Shown: positions 38,766 to 47,938, counted from the stretch's first letter. The stretch is 64,000 nucleotides of DNA from Halovivax cerinus (GCF_024498195.1 NZ_CP101824.1:1860001-1924000), one strand, 5' to 3'. Numbers and translations: made by a program. The notes: generated by a model from the letters alone, not told the origin.

Positions 38766-40031
38766 TCAGACGCCGAGGTATCGAAGCAACGGGATAGCCA
38801 TCGCCGCGGTCCACAGCAGGGCCCCGGTTCGGACGTGTCCCGGCTCCATCACCGGCGACCGGGCGGTCTGTGAAGCGCCAGCGGCGACGAACCCGAGCGC
38901 CGCGGCGAGTGCCGCCGTGTGGATGAACGTGTTGAGCGGGAGCGTGGTCACGCCCATGCTCGAGTAATCGAGAAACATGGCGACGACGAACCCCAGCGTG
39001 GAGGCGGTGAATGCGTGCGTCGCGGAGAGGTGGCGCGACCCGAGGTAGGTGACGACGGGGAGCCCGACGACCAGCGACGGGTAGAGGACGGCGACGATCG
39101 CCTTCGGCGGGGCGTCGGCGAAGAACTGTTCGGCTTCGACGCCGAGCACCCTGATCAGGGTGTAATAGGCGACGATGGCCGTCACGACGAGGAGCGCGGT
39201 GACCGTCTCCTGGACGGTCTCGTCGTTCCACCAGGCGGAGACGTTTCTTCGCTGGACCGTCCCCCAGCCGATCGAACCGAGCAGGAGAGCGGAGAGGACC
39301 GCAGGGATCCCGCTCCCGCGAAGGTGGACCACACTCATCCAGCCGTTCGCGTCGGCGCTTCGGTCGTTGCCGACGTTCGTACGGCTCAGTTCGTCGACGA
39401 ACCACCGATCGGTGAACTCGGCGTCGACGTACGACTGCGATCGCTCGACGCCGTGGACGGTGTGGCGTAACTGAAACCAGTCCCAGTGCTCGTGGTGAGC
39501 CTGCATCGCCGTCCAGTTGCCGCTCGCCGGGTCGGTGTACGCCCGAATGTGGTGACGCGCGCCGAGATAAGTGCCGTCCTTGAGCTGGTACGACTCCGGG
39601 AGCCAGTAGCCGTTCCCGGACGGCGTCTCGACGTAGGTGTAGCGGTCGGCTCCGGCGGCCTGTCCCCAGGCGGTGGACGGCGTCTCGTTTCCGATCGGGA
39701 CGGCTTCCCCGTCCGGGCCGACGTCGGCGTCTTCCGTCTCGAGTTCCTCCCAGTCGCCGATCGAACGCTCTCGCAAGTAGCGCTCAGTCACGTCGGCGTC
39801 GCCGTAGACGATCACGTTGAGCGCGAGCGTTCGCTGACTGGTCGTCTCGCCGCGGCTCGTGTACGGCCAGAGCTCGGACCCGTCTTCGAGCGTCTCCGTG
39901 GTGATCTCGGGCTCGCCGCGATCGGGCTCGTCGAGATCGGAACTCGCGATCGACCCGCCGACGGTCACGAGTAAGACGGCGAACAGGAGTGCGACCGCCG
40001 TCTGGGGCCGAATTTCGATCCGCACGGACAC
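38766..40031 (-). CDS. Membrane protein with large exported domain, unknown function
   Basis: This 421-residue protein has an N-terminal signal or anchor helix (TAVALLFAVLLVTVGGSIA). A hydrophilic extracytoplasmic domain covers about residues 30-225, with many aromatic and His residues (MQAHHEHWDWFQLRH). Five or so C-terminal helices follow (PAVLSALLLGSIGWGTV, FVVAMFLDYSSMGV). The His/Trp cluster could bind metal or substrate, but no family is recognised. It stands alone and converges on the small membrane protein gene. Confidence 0.75.
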   Translation of the reverse strand: MSVRIEIRPQTAVALLFAVLLVTVGGSIASSDLDEPDRGEPEITTETLEDGSELWPYTSRGETTSQRTLALNVIVYGDADVTERYLRERSIGDWEELETEDADVGPDGEAVPIGNETPSTAWGQAAGADRYTYVETPSGNGYWLPESYQLKDGTYLGARHHIRAYTDPASGNWTAMQAHHEHWDWFQLRHTVHGVERSQSYVDAEFTDRWFVDELSRTNVGNDRSADANGWMSVVHLRGSGIPAVLSALLLGSIGWGTVQRRNVSAWWNDETVQETVTALLVVTAIVAYYTLIRVLGVEAEQFFADAPPKAIVAVLYPSLVVGLPVVTYLGSRHLSATHAFTASTLGFVVAMFLDYSSMGVTTLPLNTFIHTAALAAALGFVAAGASQTARSPVMEPGHVRTGALLWTAAMAIPLLRYLGV

Positions 40032-40204
40032 GTGTATGGCGGCCTCCGTCGAAAGCTTTTCCCACGGACGAGTCGGCTGTCACTCCCTCCCTCCTCCACT
40101 ATCTGGATATAGAGAACGATAGGTGGAACTACCGAACTGACCTGTCGTACCCGTCCGGCCGGTGGCAACTGATCGAATCGCCGAGGTAGCGAGTCAGTGC
40201 ATAC

Positions 40205-40606
40205 TCACTGCGATACATACGGGTGGAGCGCCTCATCCGATTCGATGACGACGATGAGTGAGTACGTATCGCCCTGTGCCTCCGCAGTCACCGGAATCGT
40301 GACTTCACCATCCCGAGTCGTTATCGTGACTTCGAACGTTCCGGTCCGACGCTCGAGTCGGTCGATGACCTGTTTCGTTCCTGCATCGAACGCATCAGCC
40401 GCCGGCACTTCGATATCTGTCTCTACTGCCGTTTCGGCATTCCTCGTTATTTCTACCGCGGCTCTGACTCGTTCACGTCGTTTGTTAACGAGGAGGAAGT
40501 CATTGAACACTCGGTCGTTCGATTGGGGCGCAGCATTCTTCGAACAACCGGCGCTACAGGTGGTCAATCCGCAAACGATGCTGGCCAGCGTGTTCCGTCT
40601 ATCCAT
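40205..40606 (-). CDS. Putative lipoprotein, unknown function
   Basis: This 133-residue protein starts with MDRRNTLASIVCGLTTCSAG, a short signal with a possible lipobox ending at Cys 21 (SAGC) or Cys 17 (LTTC). The mature part is small and beta-rich (TFEVTITTRDGEVTIPVTAE). It is probably lipid-anchored outside the cell. Bases 40080-40800 are clearly less GC-rich than their neighbours, so recent acquisition is likely. An alternative start is at 40621. Confidence 0.65.
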   Translation of the reverse strand: MDRRNTLASIVCGLTTCSAGCSKNAAPQSNDRVFNDFLLVNKRRERVRAAVEITRNAETAVETDIEVPAADAFDAGTKQVIDRLERRTGTFEVTITTRDGEVTIPVTAEAQGDTYSLIVVIESDEALHPYVSQ

Positions 40607-40613
40607 CACGATT

Positions 40614-40763
40614 TTATACAAACAGTTCGCGTGACCAAACTTCGATCGCGTCCACCTCTATTCCATACTTTTGCAGCATTCGTTTCTTCTCCTCTACTTT
40701 CTTGACCGACTCCGTATTATTAAGGCTTATGTCTGAGGGCGATGTAAGTAAAACTACTGTATT
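40614..40763 (-). pseudogene. 3' remnant of an unidentified gene in an AT-rich island
   Basis: A 49-codon open stretch with protein-like composition (SLNNTESVKKVEEKKRML, then YGIEVDAIEVWSRELFV before the TAA) ends 7 bases before the lipoprotein start. It follows a TAA codon and has no start codon apart from an internal ATG that would leave 21 residues. It looks like the surviving C-terminus of a lost gene. The parent family is not recognised. Confidence 0.5.
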
Positions 40764-40801
40764 TTAAAGAGGTTTGGGTAGCCATCCGCCTCGTACTGGG
40801 C

Positions 40802-42187
40802 TTATCTCTTTTTGTTGGGACGTTCTCGTTCGTCCATCATCCGAGCCGCCGTGCCCGCCCAGTCGCCGTACTGGAACCCGGCGACGACGACCAGGAGTGC
40901 CCAGGCGTAGTAGGCGACGATTCCCGCTCCGACGCCGATCACGCCGTAGTCGAGCACGATGGCGGCGACGTACGATCCACAGAGGTAGAACAGGAAGAGT
41001 CCGCTCGCCCGGGCGACGAACGGTATCTTCGTCTCGCCGGCTCCCTGTAACGCCCCGGCGATGACGATGTACGCGACAAGGAAGGGCGCGCTGATACCGT
41101 AGGTGACGGCGAAGGTGATCGCGTGGTCGACGGTCGTCGGATCGTCGGTAAAGATCGCGACGAACGCGTCGGCGCGGATGGCGAGGACGAATCCGATGAG
41201 GCCGACGGTCGCGAGGCCGAGCGCGGCGATCGACCAGCCCTCGAACCGCGCCTGGTCCGGCTTCCCCGCCCCGAGCGACTGGCCGACCACGACGCTCGCG
41301 GCGACGTTGTAGCCGCGGCCGAGCGGGCTCGTGATCTGCTGGTACACCCGTCGGCCGACCTGGTAGCCCGCGTTCACTTCCGTCCCGAGGAGCAACAGGA
41401 GCGAGTTGAACGGGAACTCGATGGCCGTCGCGACCATCCCTTCGGCCACCCGGGGCGTACTCACCGCGACGAGTTGCTTCGCCACGACCGGGTTTCGGGG
41501 GCGGACGAGACTGCCCTGGCGGAACGGACTGGCGATGACGACCACGAGGACGACGGCCGTGAACACGTTCGCGACGGCCGTCGCGATGCCGACGCCCACG
41601 ATCTCCATCCGGGGGGCGCCGAAGAGCCCGAGCCCGAGGACGACCGACCCGGAGACGTTCGCGACGTTCGCGAGGACGTTGACGACCATCGGCGTCACGG
41701 TGTCGCCGGTCCCCTGCAGTGCGCGGGCGGCGATCAGGCCGACGTGGCGCGCCGGGGCCGTCACCATGACGATCGCCAGGTAGACGGCTCCGTACGCGAC
41801 GACGTCCGCGTTGGCCCCCAGCACCCGGATGGCGAACTCGGGGAGTCCGAGCCCGAAGACGACGAACGGAAGCCCCGTGATCGCACCGAGTGCGATCGCC
41901 TGGGTGATGGCCTCGTCGCGGGTCGCGTCCGCGTCGCGGCCGGTGTCCTGACTCGACAGCGCGATCGCTCCGCCGCCGAGCCCGAGCCCGATTCGCAGCG
42001 GAAGACGTGCGTAGAGGTCCGCCAGCCCGATCGCCGTGATCGCCGCCGGCGAGAAGAACCCGCTGATGATGATGTCGACCGTCCGCATGAGCGTCCGCGT
42101 CGTTTGCTCGGCCATGATCGGCCACGCGAGCCCGAGCACGCGCCGCCAGACGGCGAACATTCGCGCGCGAACGCCCCGATCGCTCAT
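40802..42187 (-). CDS. MATE-family efflux transporter
   Basis: This 461-residue protein has about twelve membrane helices arranged as two homologous halves (LAWPIMAEQTTRTLMRTVDI at the start, and SPLGRGYNVAASVVVGQSLG at the start of half two). This is the MatE pattern. Members export cationic compounds or other small molecules in exchange for Na or H ions; the substrate here is unknown. The start is taken at 42187 (MSDRGVRARMF), divergent from the cyclotransferase-like gene. Confidence 0.92.
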   Translation of the reverse strand: MSDRGVRARMFAVWRRVLGLAWPIMAEQTTRTLMRTVDIIISGFFSPAAITAIGLADLYARLPLRIGLGLGGGAIALSSQDTGRDADATRDEAITQAIALGAITGLPFVVFGLGLPEFAIRVLGANADVVAYGAVYLAIVMVTAPARHVGLIAARALQGTGDTVTPMVVNVLANVANVSGSVVLGLGLFGAPRMEIVGVGIATAVANVFTAVVLVVVIASPFRQGSLVRPRNPVVAKQLVAVSTPRVAEGMVATAIEFPFNSLLLLLGTEVNAGYQVGRRVYQQITSPLGRGYNVAASVVVGQSLGAGKPDQARFEGWSIAALGLATVGLIGFVLAIRADAFVAIFTDDPTTVDHAITFAVTYGISAPFLVAYIVIAGALQGAGETKIPFVARASGLFLFYLCGSYVAAIVLDYGVIGVGAGIVAYYAWALLVVVAGFQYGDWAGTAARMMDERERPNKKR

Positions 42188-42259
42188 ACGAATCGAAATA
42201 TTGGTGGCGATTTTAGTGTGCCGATAACGGAAAGACGGTGGACGCACTCGCTTCGGGTA

Positions 42260-42703
42260 GTGACCGCTGCACACGTCTGTTTCGTCTACGGAACGCTGAC
42301 GGATCCGGACCGCGTCGCGACCGTTCTCGGATCGGACGAGCCGCTCGGACGCGACGCGGTCGACGCCATCGTCCGTGGGGACGCCACCCTCGAGGGACTC
42401 CACCGCGTCGAGGGCGAGTACCCGACGCTCGCTCCCGGTGGCCGTGTCGATGGTCGATTGCTCGTCGTCGACGACACCGGCCTCGACGCGCTCGACGAGT
42501 ACGAGGGGGTCGATCGCGGACTGTACGCCCGCGTCGCCGTTCCCTGTTCGCATCCGATCGTCGAGGACGAGCGCGTCTGGACGTACGTCGGTGACCCGGA
42601 GCGCCTCGACGCAGACGCCGCGTGGCCGGGCGACGGTTCGTTCGCTTCTCGGGTACGCGCCGATCTCGACGATCGGGACGTCGTCGTGGGAATGCGTCGC
42701 TGA
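42260..42703 (+). CDS. Gamma-glutamylcyclotransferase-like (AIG2 fold) protein
   Basis: This 147-residue protein starts at a GTG (TAAHVCFVYGTLTDPDR). The FVYGTL motif binds substrate in the AIG2/GGCT fold, and the catalytic Glu is expected in LDEYEGVDRG near residue 78. By family it may cyclise gamma-glutamyl groups and release 5-oxoproline. The start is the weak point: no ATG fits the fold's beginning. Confidence 0.8.
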   Translation: MTAAHVCFVYGTLTDPDRVATVLGSDEPLGRDAVDAIVRGDATLEGLHRVEGEYPTLAPGGRVDGRLLVVDDTGLDALDEYEGVDRGLYARVAVPCSHPIVEDERVWTYVGDPERLDADAAWPGDGSFASRVRADLDDRDVVVGMRR

Positions 42704-43020
42704 CCTTCCAGCCGGAGACACCCTGTCGGCTTCGCCGAGGCGCTGGGCGACCGACAGCTGGCTGCCTAATCGGTGCTGGTCGTCGTCACGCAATTCGACG
42801 GAGCGTATCCCCATCGGCCGGTGTCCCGACCGATCGGCTCTCCTCAGGTCGTTGCCGACGCGTTTCGACCCTGCTCTCGTAGCACCCTCGTGATCTGTCC
42901 CTCTATTACCGTTGCGAATGACGAGCGTCTGCTAGGCGTCTGACGCCGCGGATACCCCGACGCAGTCGTGCGGTTACACTTTCACTCCGGGTCCCCTACG
43001 TTTATGGTTCCCCCGTTCCC
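42704..43020. other. Gap with no recognised gene
   Basis: I see no protein-like open frame, tRNA, SRP RNA or RNase P RNA motif here. A TATA-like element, TACGTTTATGG, lies at 42998-43008. Repeat structure begins immediately after it. Confidence 0.5.
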
Positions 43021-43060
43021 GAATACGGATGCACGTCACACGCCGTGCATCCCAGTATTC
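43021..43060. other. Long imperfect hairpin upstream of ilvA
   Basis: GAATACGGATGCACG (43021-43035) pairs with CGTGCATCC plus GTATTC (43044-43052 and 43055-43060) across an 8-base loop. The stem has 15 pairs and one 2-base bulge. It lies 134 bases before the ilvA start. It could be an RNA element, a terminator or a protein-binding site. Confidence 0.7.
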
Positions 43061-43138
43061 CCTCTCGACCGTACCCGGCCCGAATCCTGTCTGTCCCGGG
43101 TCACCGCGATTGGGGTGGGCGCACCCGGCGAACGTCGG

Positions 43139-43183
43139 GTCGACGCCCGCGTCGACTACAACCCTTAACACACACCTGTGTGT
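43139..43183 (+). promoter_or_regulatory. ilvA core promoter with two palindromes
   Basis: A TATA-like CCCTTAACA (43162-43170) is about 28 bases before the ATG at 43194, which implies leaderless transcription. GTCGACGC-CC-GCGTCGAC (43139-43156) lies just upstream of it. ACACAC-CT-GTGTGT (43170-43183) lies between the TATA box and the start. Both positions are usual for archaeal operators. Confidence 0.6.
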
Positions 43184-43193
43184 ACTCCAATTT

Positions 43194-44405
43194 ATGCTCG
43201 AGTTCGACGACATCGAGGCCGCCCGGGAGCGCGTGGCCCAGACCGCTCGTGGGACGCCGCTTGCGTACTCGCACACGTACAGTGCGATGACCGGCGCGGA
43301 GGTCCACCTCAAACACGAGAACTTCCAGCGAACCGGTGCGTTCAAGATCCGCGGCGCGACCAATCGGATCGCCACGCTCTCGGCCGAGGCGAAGGAGAAA
43401 GGCGTCGTCACCGCCAGCGCGGGTAATCACGCTCAGGGCGTCGCCCTCGCTGCGACGCGCGTCGGCGTCGATTCGACCATCGTCATGCCCGAACACGCGC
43501 CGACAGCGAAGGTCAAAGCCACGGAGAACTACGGCGCCGAGGTCGTCCTCCACGGCGCGAATTACGACGCGGCCGCCGAACGCGCACACGAGATCGAGCG
43601 CGAGGAGGATCGCACCTACGTCCACGCGTTCGACGACGAGATGGTCATGGCTGGACAGGGCACCCTCGGACTCGAAATCGTCGAGGAGTGCCCCGACGTC
43701 GAGACCGTCGTCGTCCCGATCGGCGGGGGCGGGCTCATCAGCGGTATCGCTACTGCCGTCAAAGGCCTCGACCCCGACGTCCGCGTGATCGGCGTCCAGG
43801 CCGCCGGTGCATCCAGCGCCGCACCGTCGCTCCAGAAAGGCGAGCGCGTCGTCATCGACGAGGTCGAGACCATCGCCGACGGCATCGCCACGCGCTCCGT
43901 CGGTGAGCGCACCTTCGAACACATCCGAGAACACGTCGACGAAGTCGTCACCGTCACCGAGGCCGAGATCGCCGTCACCATGGTCTACCTTCTCGAGCGA
44001 TCGAAGACGGTCGTCGAGGGCGCCGGCGCCGTCGGCCTCGCCGCAACGATCTTCGAGGCGTTCGACTACGACGAGGGCGAGGTGATCGTCCCCCTCCTCT
44101 CGGGCGGCAACGTCGACATGAACACCCTCACGACCGTCATCATGCGCGGCCTCGTCGAAATGGGACGCTACCTCAAACTGCGCACCGTCCTCCCGGACCA
44201 GCCGGGCTCGCTCGAGAAGCTCCTCGCCATCGCCGCGGGTCGCGGCGCCAATATCTACTCCATCCACCACGACCGCACCTCCCGCGAGATCGACCTGGGC
44301 GACGCCGAGATCGAACTCGACCTCGAAGTTCGCGGGCACGACCACGCCGACGCCCTCGTCGGCGCCCTCCGCGACGCCGGCTACGACGTCGAACGACTGG
44401 CCTAA
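43194..44405 (+). CDS. ilvA: Threonine ammonia-lyase (threonine dehydratase)
   Basis: This 403-residue PLP enzyme has the Schiff-base Lys in FQRTGAFKIRGATNR near residue 47, the phosphate-binding glycine loop PIGGGGLISG near residue 180, and a C-terminal ACT domain (about 330-403, starting LPDQPGSLEKLLAIAAGRGA). It deaminates threonine to 2-oxobutanoate for isoleucine synthesis, or for threonine breakdown. The ACT domain suggests control by amino acids. The start at 43194 matches the TATA spacing; further in-frame sequence upstream is the promoter region. Confidence 0.94.
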   Translation: MLEFDDIEAARERVAQTARGTPLAYSHTYSAMTGAEVHLKHENFQRTGAFKIRGATNRIATLSAEAKEKGVVTASAGNHAQGVALAATRVGVDSTIVMPEHAPTAKVKATENYGAEVVLHGANYDAAAERAHEIEREEDRTYVHAFDDEMVMAGQGTLGLEIVEECPDVETVVVPIGGGGLISGIATAVKGLDPDVRVIGVQAAGASSAAPSLQKGERVVIDEVETIADGIATRSVGERTFEHIREHVDEVVTVTEAEIAVTMVYLLERSKTVVEGAGAVGLAATIFEAFDYDEGEVIVPLLSGGNVDMNTLTTVIMRGLVEMGRYLKLRTVLPDQPGSLEKLLAIAAGRGANIYSIHHDRTSREIDLGDAEIELDLEVRGHDHADALVGALRDAGYDVERLA

Positions 44406-44437
44406 CTCCGAACCGACCGTTTACGCTACTCTCTCGT

Positions 44438-44453
44438 CGCGCCGCACGGCGCG
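44438..44453 (+). terminator. GC hairpin after ilvA
   Basis: CGCGCCG-CA-CGGCGCG forms a perfect 7-base stem, 33 bases after the ilvA stop. It is a possible transcript end, although archaeal termination mostly relies on T-tracts, which are lacking here. Confidence 0.35.
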
Positions 44454-44540
44454 TCGACGTTCGGTACTCAAACTCATCATATCCTGGACAAAAACGCGAT
44501 TCAGGGAACGGTTTTGGTACTCTCTCTGGTACTCGATCGT

Positions 44541-46388
44541 ATGGCATCAGATGCGAGCGAGACCGGGGCGGACGGGTTCGTGCCGGTCGTGGACGCTGCG
44601 GAACTCGAATCGGAGGGGCGGACACTCGTCACGCCCGAGGGGACGGCGATCGCGCTTTTTCACCACGAAGGGGAGGTGCGGGCGGTGGACAACCGCTGTC
44701 CGCACATGGGGTTCCCGCTGTCTGCGGGCACGGTCGACGAGGGCATCCTCACCTGTCACTGGCACCACGCGCGGTTCGAACTGTCCTGCGGGGACACGTT
44801 CGACCCGTGGGCGGACGACGTGCGGACGTACCCCGTCGAGATTCGAGACGGGACGGTCCACGTCGACCCGAACCCGCCGCTCGATCGCCCGCCGGCCGAT
44901 CACTGGGCTGACCGGCTGGAGAGCGGCTTACAGGAGAACCTGCGACTCGTCGTCGCGAAGGCGACGATCGGGTTACTCGACGCCGGCGTCGACCCGCAGG
45001 ACCCGATCACGACGACGCTCGAGTTCGGTACGGCGTATCGCGACGACGGCTGGTCGTCGGGGCTGACCATCCTCGGTTGCATGCCTAACGTACTGGAACC
45101 CCTGGCGCCCGAGGACCGAAAACGGGCGTTGTACACCGGCGTTCGACACGTGGCGGCCGACTGCGCGGGCCAGCCCGCCACATTCGCCCAGCCGTCCTTC
45201 TCGACAGCCGACGTCTCGCTCGACCGGCTTCGGTCCTGGTTTCGCGACTGCATCGAGGTCCGCGATCGGGACGGTGCAGAGCGCTGTCTGCGGACCGCCG
45301 TCGCGGCCGGGTACGACGACGCGGCCCTCGCGGACGTCGTCTTCACCGCGGCGACGGATCACCCCTACCTCTCGACGGGCCACACGCTCGACTTCGCGAA
45401 CAAGGCGTTCGAGAGCCTCGACGCGGTAGGGTGGCCGGACGGTGGGCGGGTCGGAACGGGCGACTCAGCGACTGTCGCCGCCAGTGGTGACGGCCTCGTC
45501 GCGGACACCCTCGCCTCGCTGGTCGATCCACTCGCGAGCGCGACGCGCAGCGACGAGACCTCGTCGTGGCGCCAGCCGGTCGACCTCGTCGCCCTGCTCG
45601 CCGAGATCTACGGCGGCGACGTGACCGACACGAGCGGGCTGGAGACGCTCGTCGAATCCGGCCAGGACGAGTCGTGGTCCCGACCGGATTCCGTCAGGGA
45701 AACGCTCCTCGGCGACGATCCGGAGGCGATCGTCGCGGCACTCGGCGACGCGGTGCGAAACGGCGCCACGTCGGCGCAACTCGCGGCCGAAGTCGCCCGC
45801 GCTGCCACGACGCGCGTCGCTCGGTTCGGTACCGCGAACGAGTTCGGCGACTGGAACACCGTCCACCACACGTTCACCTACGCGAACGCGGTCCACCAGG
45901 CCGCGCGACGGACCGACGCGGTCGCGCTCTACCGTGGCGTCTTCGACGCGGCGACGAGCGTCTACCTCGATCGGTTCCTCAACACGCCACCGGCGCCGAT
46001 TCCGGAGCCCGGCGACAACGAGACCGGTCGTGATCCGGACGCCATTCTCGACGACCTCCTGGCGACCTTCGACGAGGAGGGCCGGGTAAACGAGGCGGGC
46101 CGACTCGTCGCCGAATTCGTCGACTGTGGCGGTGACGAAGACGCCCTCCGGCGGACGCTCGGCCACGGGCTCCTCCGAGAGGACGCCGGTTTCCACACCC
46201 TCCAGAACGTGGAGGCTGCGTTCCGACAGCACACCCTCGCCGAGACCGAGGCAGACAGCCGCCTCCCGCTGATCGCGACGGCTCGCTACCTGGCGGCCCA
46301 CTTCCCGACACGGCGCGAGGCCGAACAGACGTTCTCGATCGCCGCCCGCCTGAACCGTGGCGAGCGAATCCACGAGGCCGAGGACTGA
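44541..46388 (+). CDS. Rieske 2Fe-2S domain fused to a large helical domain
   Basis: This 615-residue protein has a Rieske ferredoxin-like domain at about residues 10-105. The cluster ligands are all present: Cys 53 and His 55 in RCPHMGFPL, Cys 72 and His 75 in TCHWHHARF. Residues of about 115-615 form a long helical region with repeated His-containing segments (TGVRHVAADCAGQ, ATDHPYLSTGHTLDFANKAF, DWNTVHHTFTYANAVHQAA, GFHTLQNVEAAFRQH). No ring-hydroxylase catalytic domain is seen. It has no signal peptide, so it is cytoplasmic. Function is unknown; the His clusters suggest a second metal site (inference). It lies between ilvA and an M20 peptidase. Confidence 0.85.
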   Translation: MASDASETGADGFVPVVDAAELESEGRTLVTPEGTAIALFHHEGEVRAVDNRCPHMGFPLSAGTVDEGILTCHWHHARFELSCGDTFDPWADDVRTYPVEIRDGTVHVDPNPPLDRPPADHWADRLESGLQENLRLVVAKATIGLLDAGVDPQDPITTTLEFGTAYRDDGWSSGLTILGCMPNVLEPLAPEDRKRALYTGVRHVAADCAGQPATFAQPSFSTADVSLDRLRSWFRDCIEVRDRDGAERCLRTAVAAGYDDAALADVVFTAATDHPYLSTGHTLDFANKAFESLDAVGWPDGGRVGTGDSATVAASGDGLVADTLASLVDPLASATRSDETSSWRQPVDLVALLAEIYGGDVTDTSGLETLVESGQDESWSRPDSVRETLLGDDPEAIVAALGDAVRNGATSAQLAAEVARAATTRVARFGTANEFGDWNTVHHTFTYANAVHQAARRTDAVALYRGVFDAATSVYLDRFLNTPPAPIPEPGDNETGRDPDAILDDLLATFDEEGRVNEAGRLVAEFVDCGGDEDALRRTLGHGLLREDAGFHTLQNVEAAFRQHTLAETEADSRLPLIATARYLAAHFPTRREAEQTFSIAARLNRGERIHEAED

Positions 46389-46576
46389 CCGTTCGGTGAC
46401 CCCAGCCGCTCGCTTGCCCCGACCGGGAGTCCTTTTTGTTGGGACCGCTTCACACGCGCCATGGCTATACCCTTCACCGGGAAGTCCGCTCCGGACGCAT
46501 CGAGAGCCGTGACCCCACTGCGCCCGACCCCACTTCGATCGACCCTGCGTGGACGATCGCGACCGAGGTGGCGACG

Positions 46577-47938
46577 GTGACCGCGGACGCGCTCGCCGCG
46601 ACGATCGACGAGACCGAGGCGTCCTACCGGGACGACCTGTTCGACCTGCTCGCTCAGCCCAGCGTGAGCTCGACGGGTGACGGCGTCGACGAGTGCGCCT
46701 CGTTGCTGTCCTCGATCCTCGACCGACGGGGCTTCGACGAGGTACGCCAAATCGAGACGGACGGCTACCCGATCGTCTACGCGGAGCGGATCGTCGACGA
46801 GTCGCGTCCAACCGTCGTCTTCTACGGGCACTACGACGTCCAGTCGCCGTGGCCCGACGAGGAGTGGTCGTCGCCACCGTTCGAGCCGACCGTGCGCGAC
46901 GAATCGATCTATGCCCGCGGCAGCGGCGACAACAAGGGACAGCACCTCGCGCACGCGTTCGCCGTCGACGCGCTGGACGCGGCCGTCGACGGACCGCCGG
47001 TGAACGTCACGATGCTCGTCGAGGGTGGCGAGGAGAGCGGTAGCGTCGGCCTGATCGAGTACCTCACCGGCGACCCGGTCGACATCGCGGACGCCGACCT
47101 CGTCTACGTCTCCGACGGACCGATGCACGCCTCGCGACGGCCGACGATCATCTACGGGAACCGCGGGATCATCTCGGTCGAACTGACGCTCCAGACCGCG
47201 AACGCGGACCTCCACTCCGGCAACTTCGGCGGTCCCGTGCCGAACGCGGCGAACGAACTCGTCTCACTGCTCGCATCGATGTACGACGGCGACGAGGTGA
47301 CGATCGACGGCTTTCACGACGCTGTCGCGATCGCACCCGACGACCGCGATATGGCCCGGCAGATCCCGTTCGACGAGGCGACGCTCGCTGCCGACCACGG
47401 GATCGACCGTCTCGCGACCGATCGGTCGTACTACGAGCGACTCCTGCTCGAACCGACGCTCACGATCAACGGCGTCTCGAGCGGGTACGACGGCGAGGGG
47501 ATGAAGACCATCATTCCGAACCGGGCGCGGGCGAAGATCGACTGTCGGCTGGTCCCCGACCAGGACCCCGCCCGAATCTTCGATCGCATCCGCGCCCACG
47601 TCGCGACCCGCCATCCCGACGTCGAGGTGACGAATATGGGGATGGCGCCACCGATGAAGACGCCGCTCGACACGCCCGCCGCTGACCCGCTCGCCGATGC
47701 GATGGCCGAGGTCTGGGACGTTGAGCCGGTCGAGATGCCGCTGCTCGGCGGGAGCCTCCCGGCGGCGTACTTCCGATCCGAACTCGACGTTCCCGTCCTC
47801 GTCGTACCGTACGCGAACCCCGATCAGGGGAACCACTCGCCGGACGAGCACCTCGACCTGGCGTGCTTCCGGAACGGCATCGAAACGACCGCCCGGTTCC
47901 TGACTCGCCTCGGCGAGAACACCGGGGACGATCCGTAA
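46577..47938 (+). CDS. M20-family metallopeptidase
   Basis: This 453-residue dinuclear zinc hydrolase has metal ligands in VVFYGHYDVQ, GSGDNKGQ and VEGGEESGS, with further ligands in VYVSDGP and GNHSPDEHLD. A dimerisation domain is inserted in the middle. It is a carboxypeptidase or dipeptidase-like enzyme; the substrate is unknown. The start is taken as GTG 46577 (TADALAATIDETEAS). A 39-codon frame from ATG 46461 ends overlapping this GTG and may couple translation. Confidence 0.88.
   Translation: MTADALAATIDETEASYRDDLFDLLAQPSVSSTGDGVDECASLLSSILDRRGFDEVRQIETDGYPIVYAERIVDESRPTVVFYGHYDVQSPWPDEEWSSPPFEPTVRDESIYARGSGDNKGQHLAHAFAVDALDAAVDGPPVNVTMLVEGGEESGSVGLIEYLTGDPVDIADADLVYVSDGPMHASRRPTIIYGNRGIISVELTLQTANADLHSGNFGGPVPNAANELVSLLASMYDGDEVTIDGFHDAVAIAPDDRDMARQIPFDEATLAADHGIDRLATDRSYYERLLLEPTLTINGVSSGYDGEGMKTIIPNRARAKIDCRLVPDQDPARIFDRIRAHVATRHPDVEVTNMGMAPPMKTPLDTPAADPLADAMAEVWDVEPVEMPLLGGSLPAAYFRSELDVPVLVVPYANPDQGNHSPDEHLDLACFRNGIETTARFLTRLGENTGDDP

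Noticed and set aside
40614-40676. A 21-residue protein from the internal ATG of the remnant
   Set aside because: It would be the bare end of a longer protein; the sequence upstream of the ATG is equally protein-like, so a truncated gene is more likely.
42704-43193. SRP RNA, RNase P RNA or an intron-containing tRNA in the long gap before ilvA
   Set aside because: No conserved SRP helix 8 or RNase P core motifs and no consistent cloverleaf could be found on either strand; only local hairpins.
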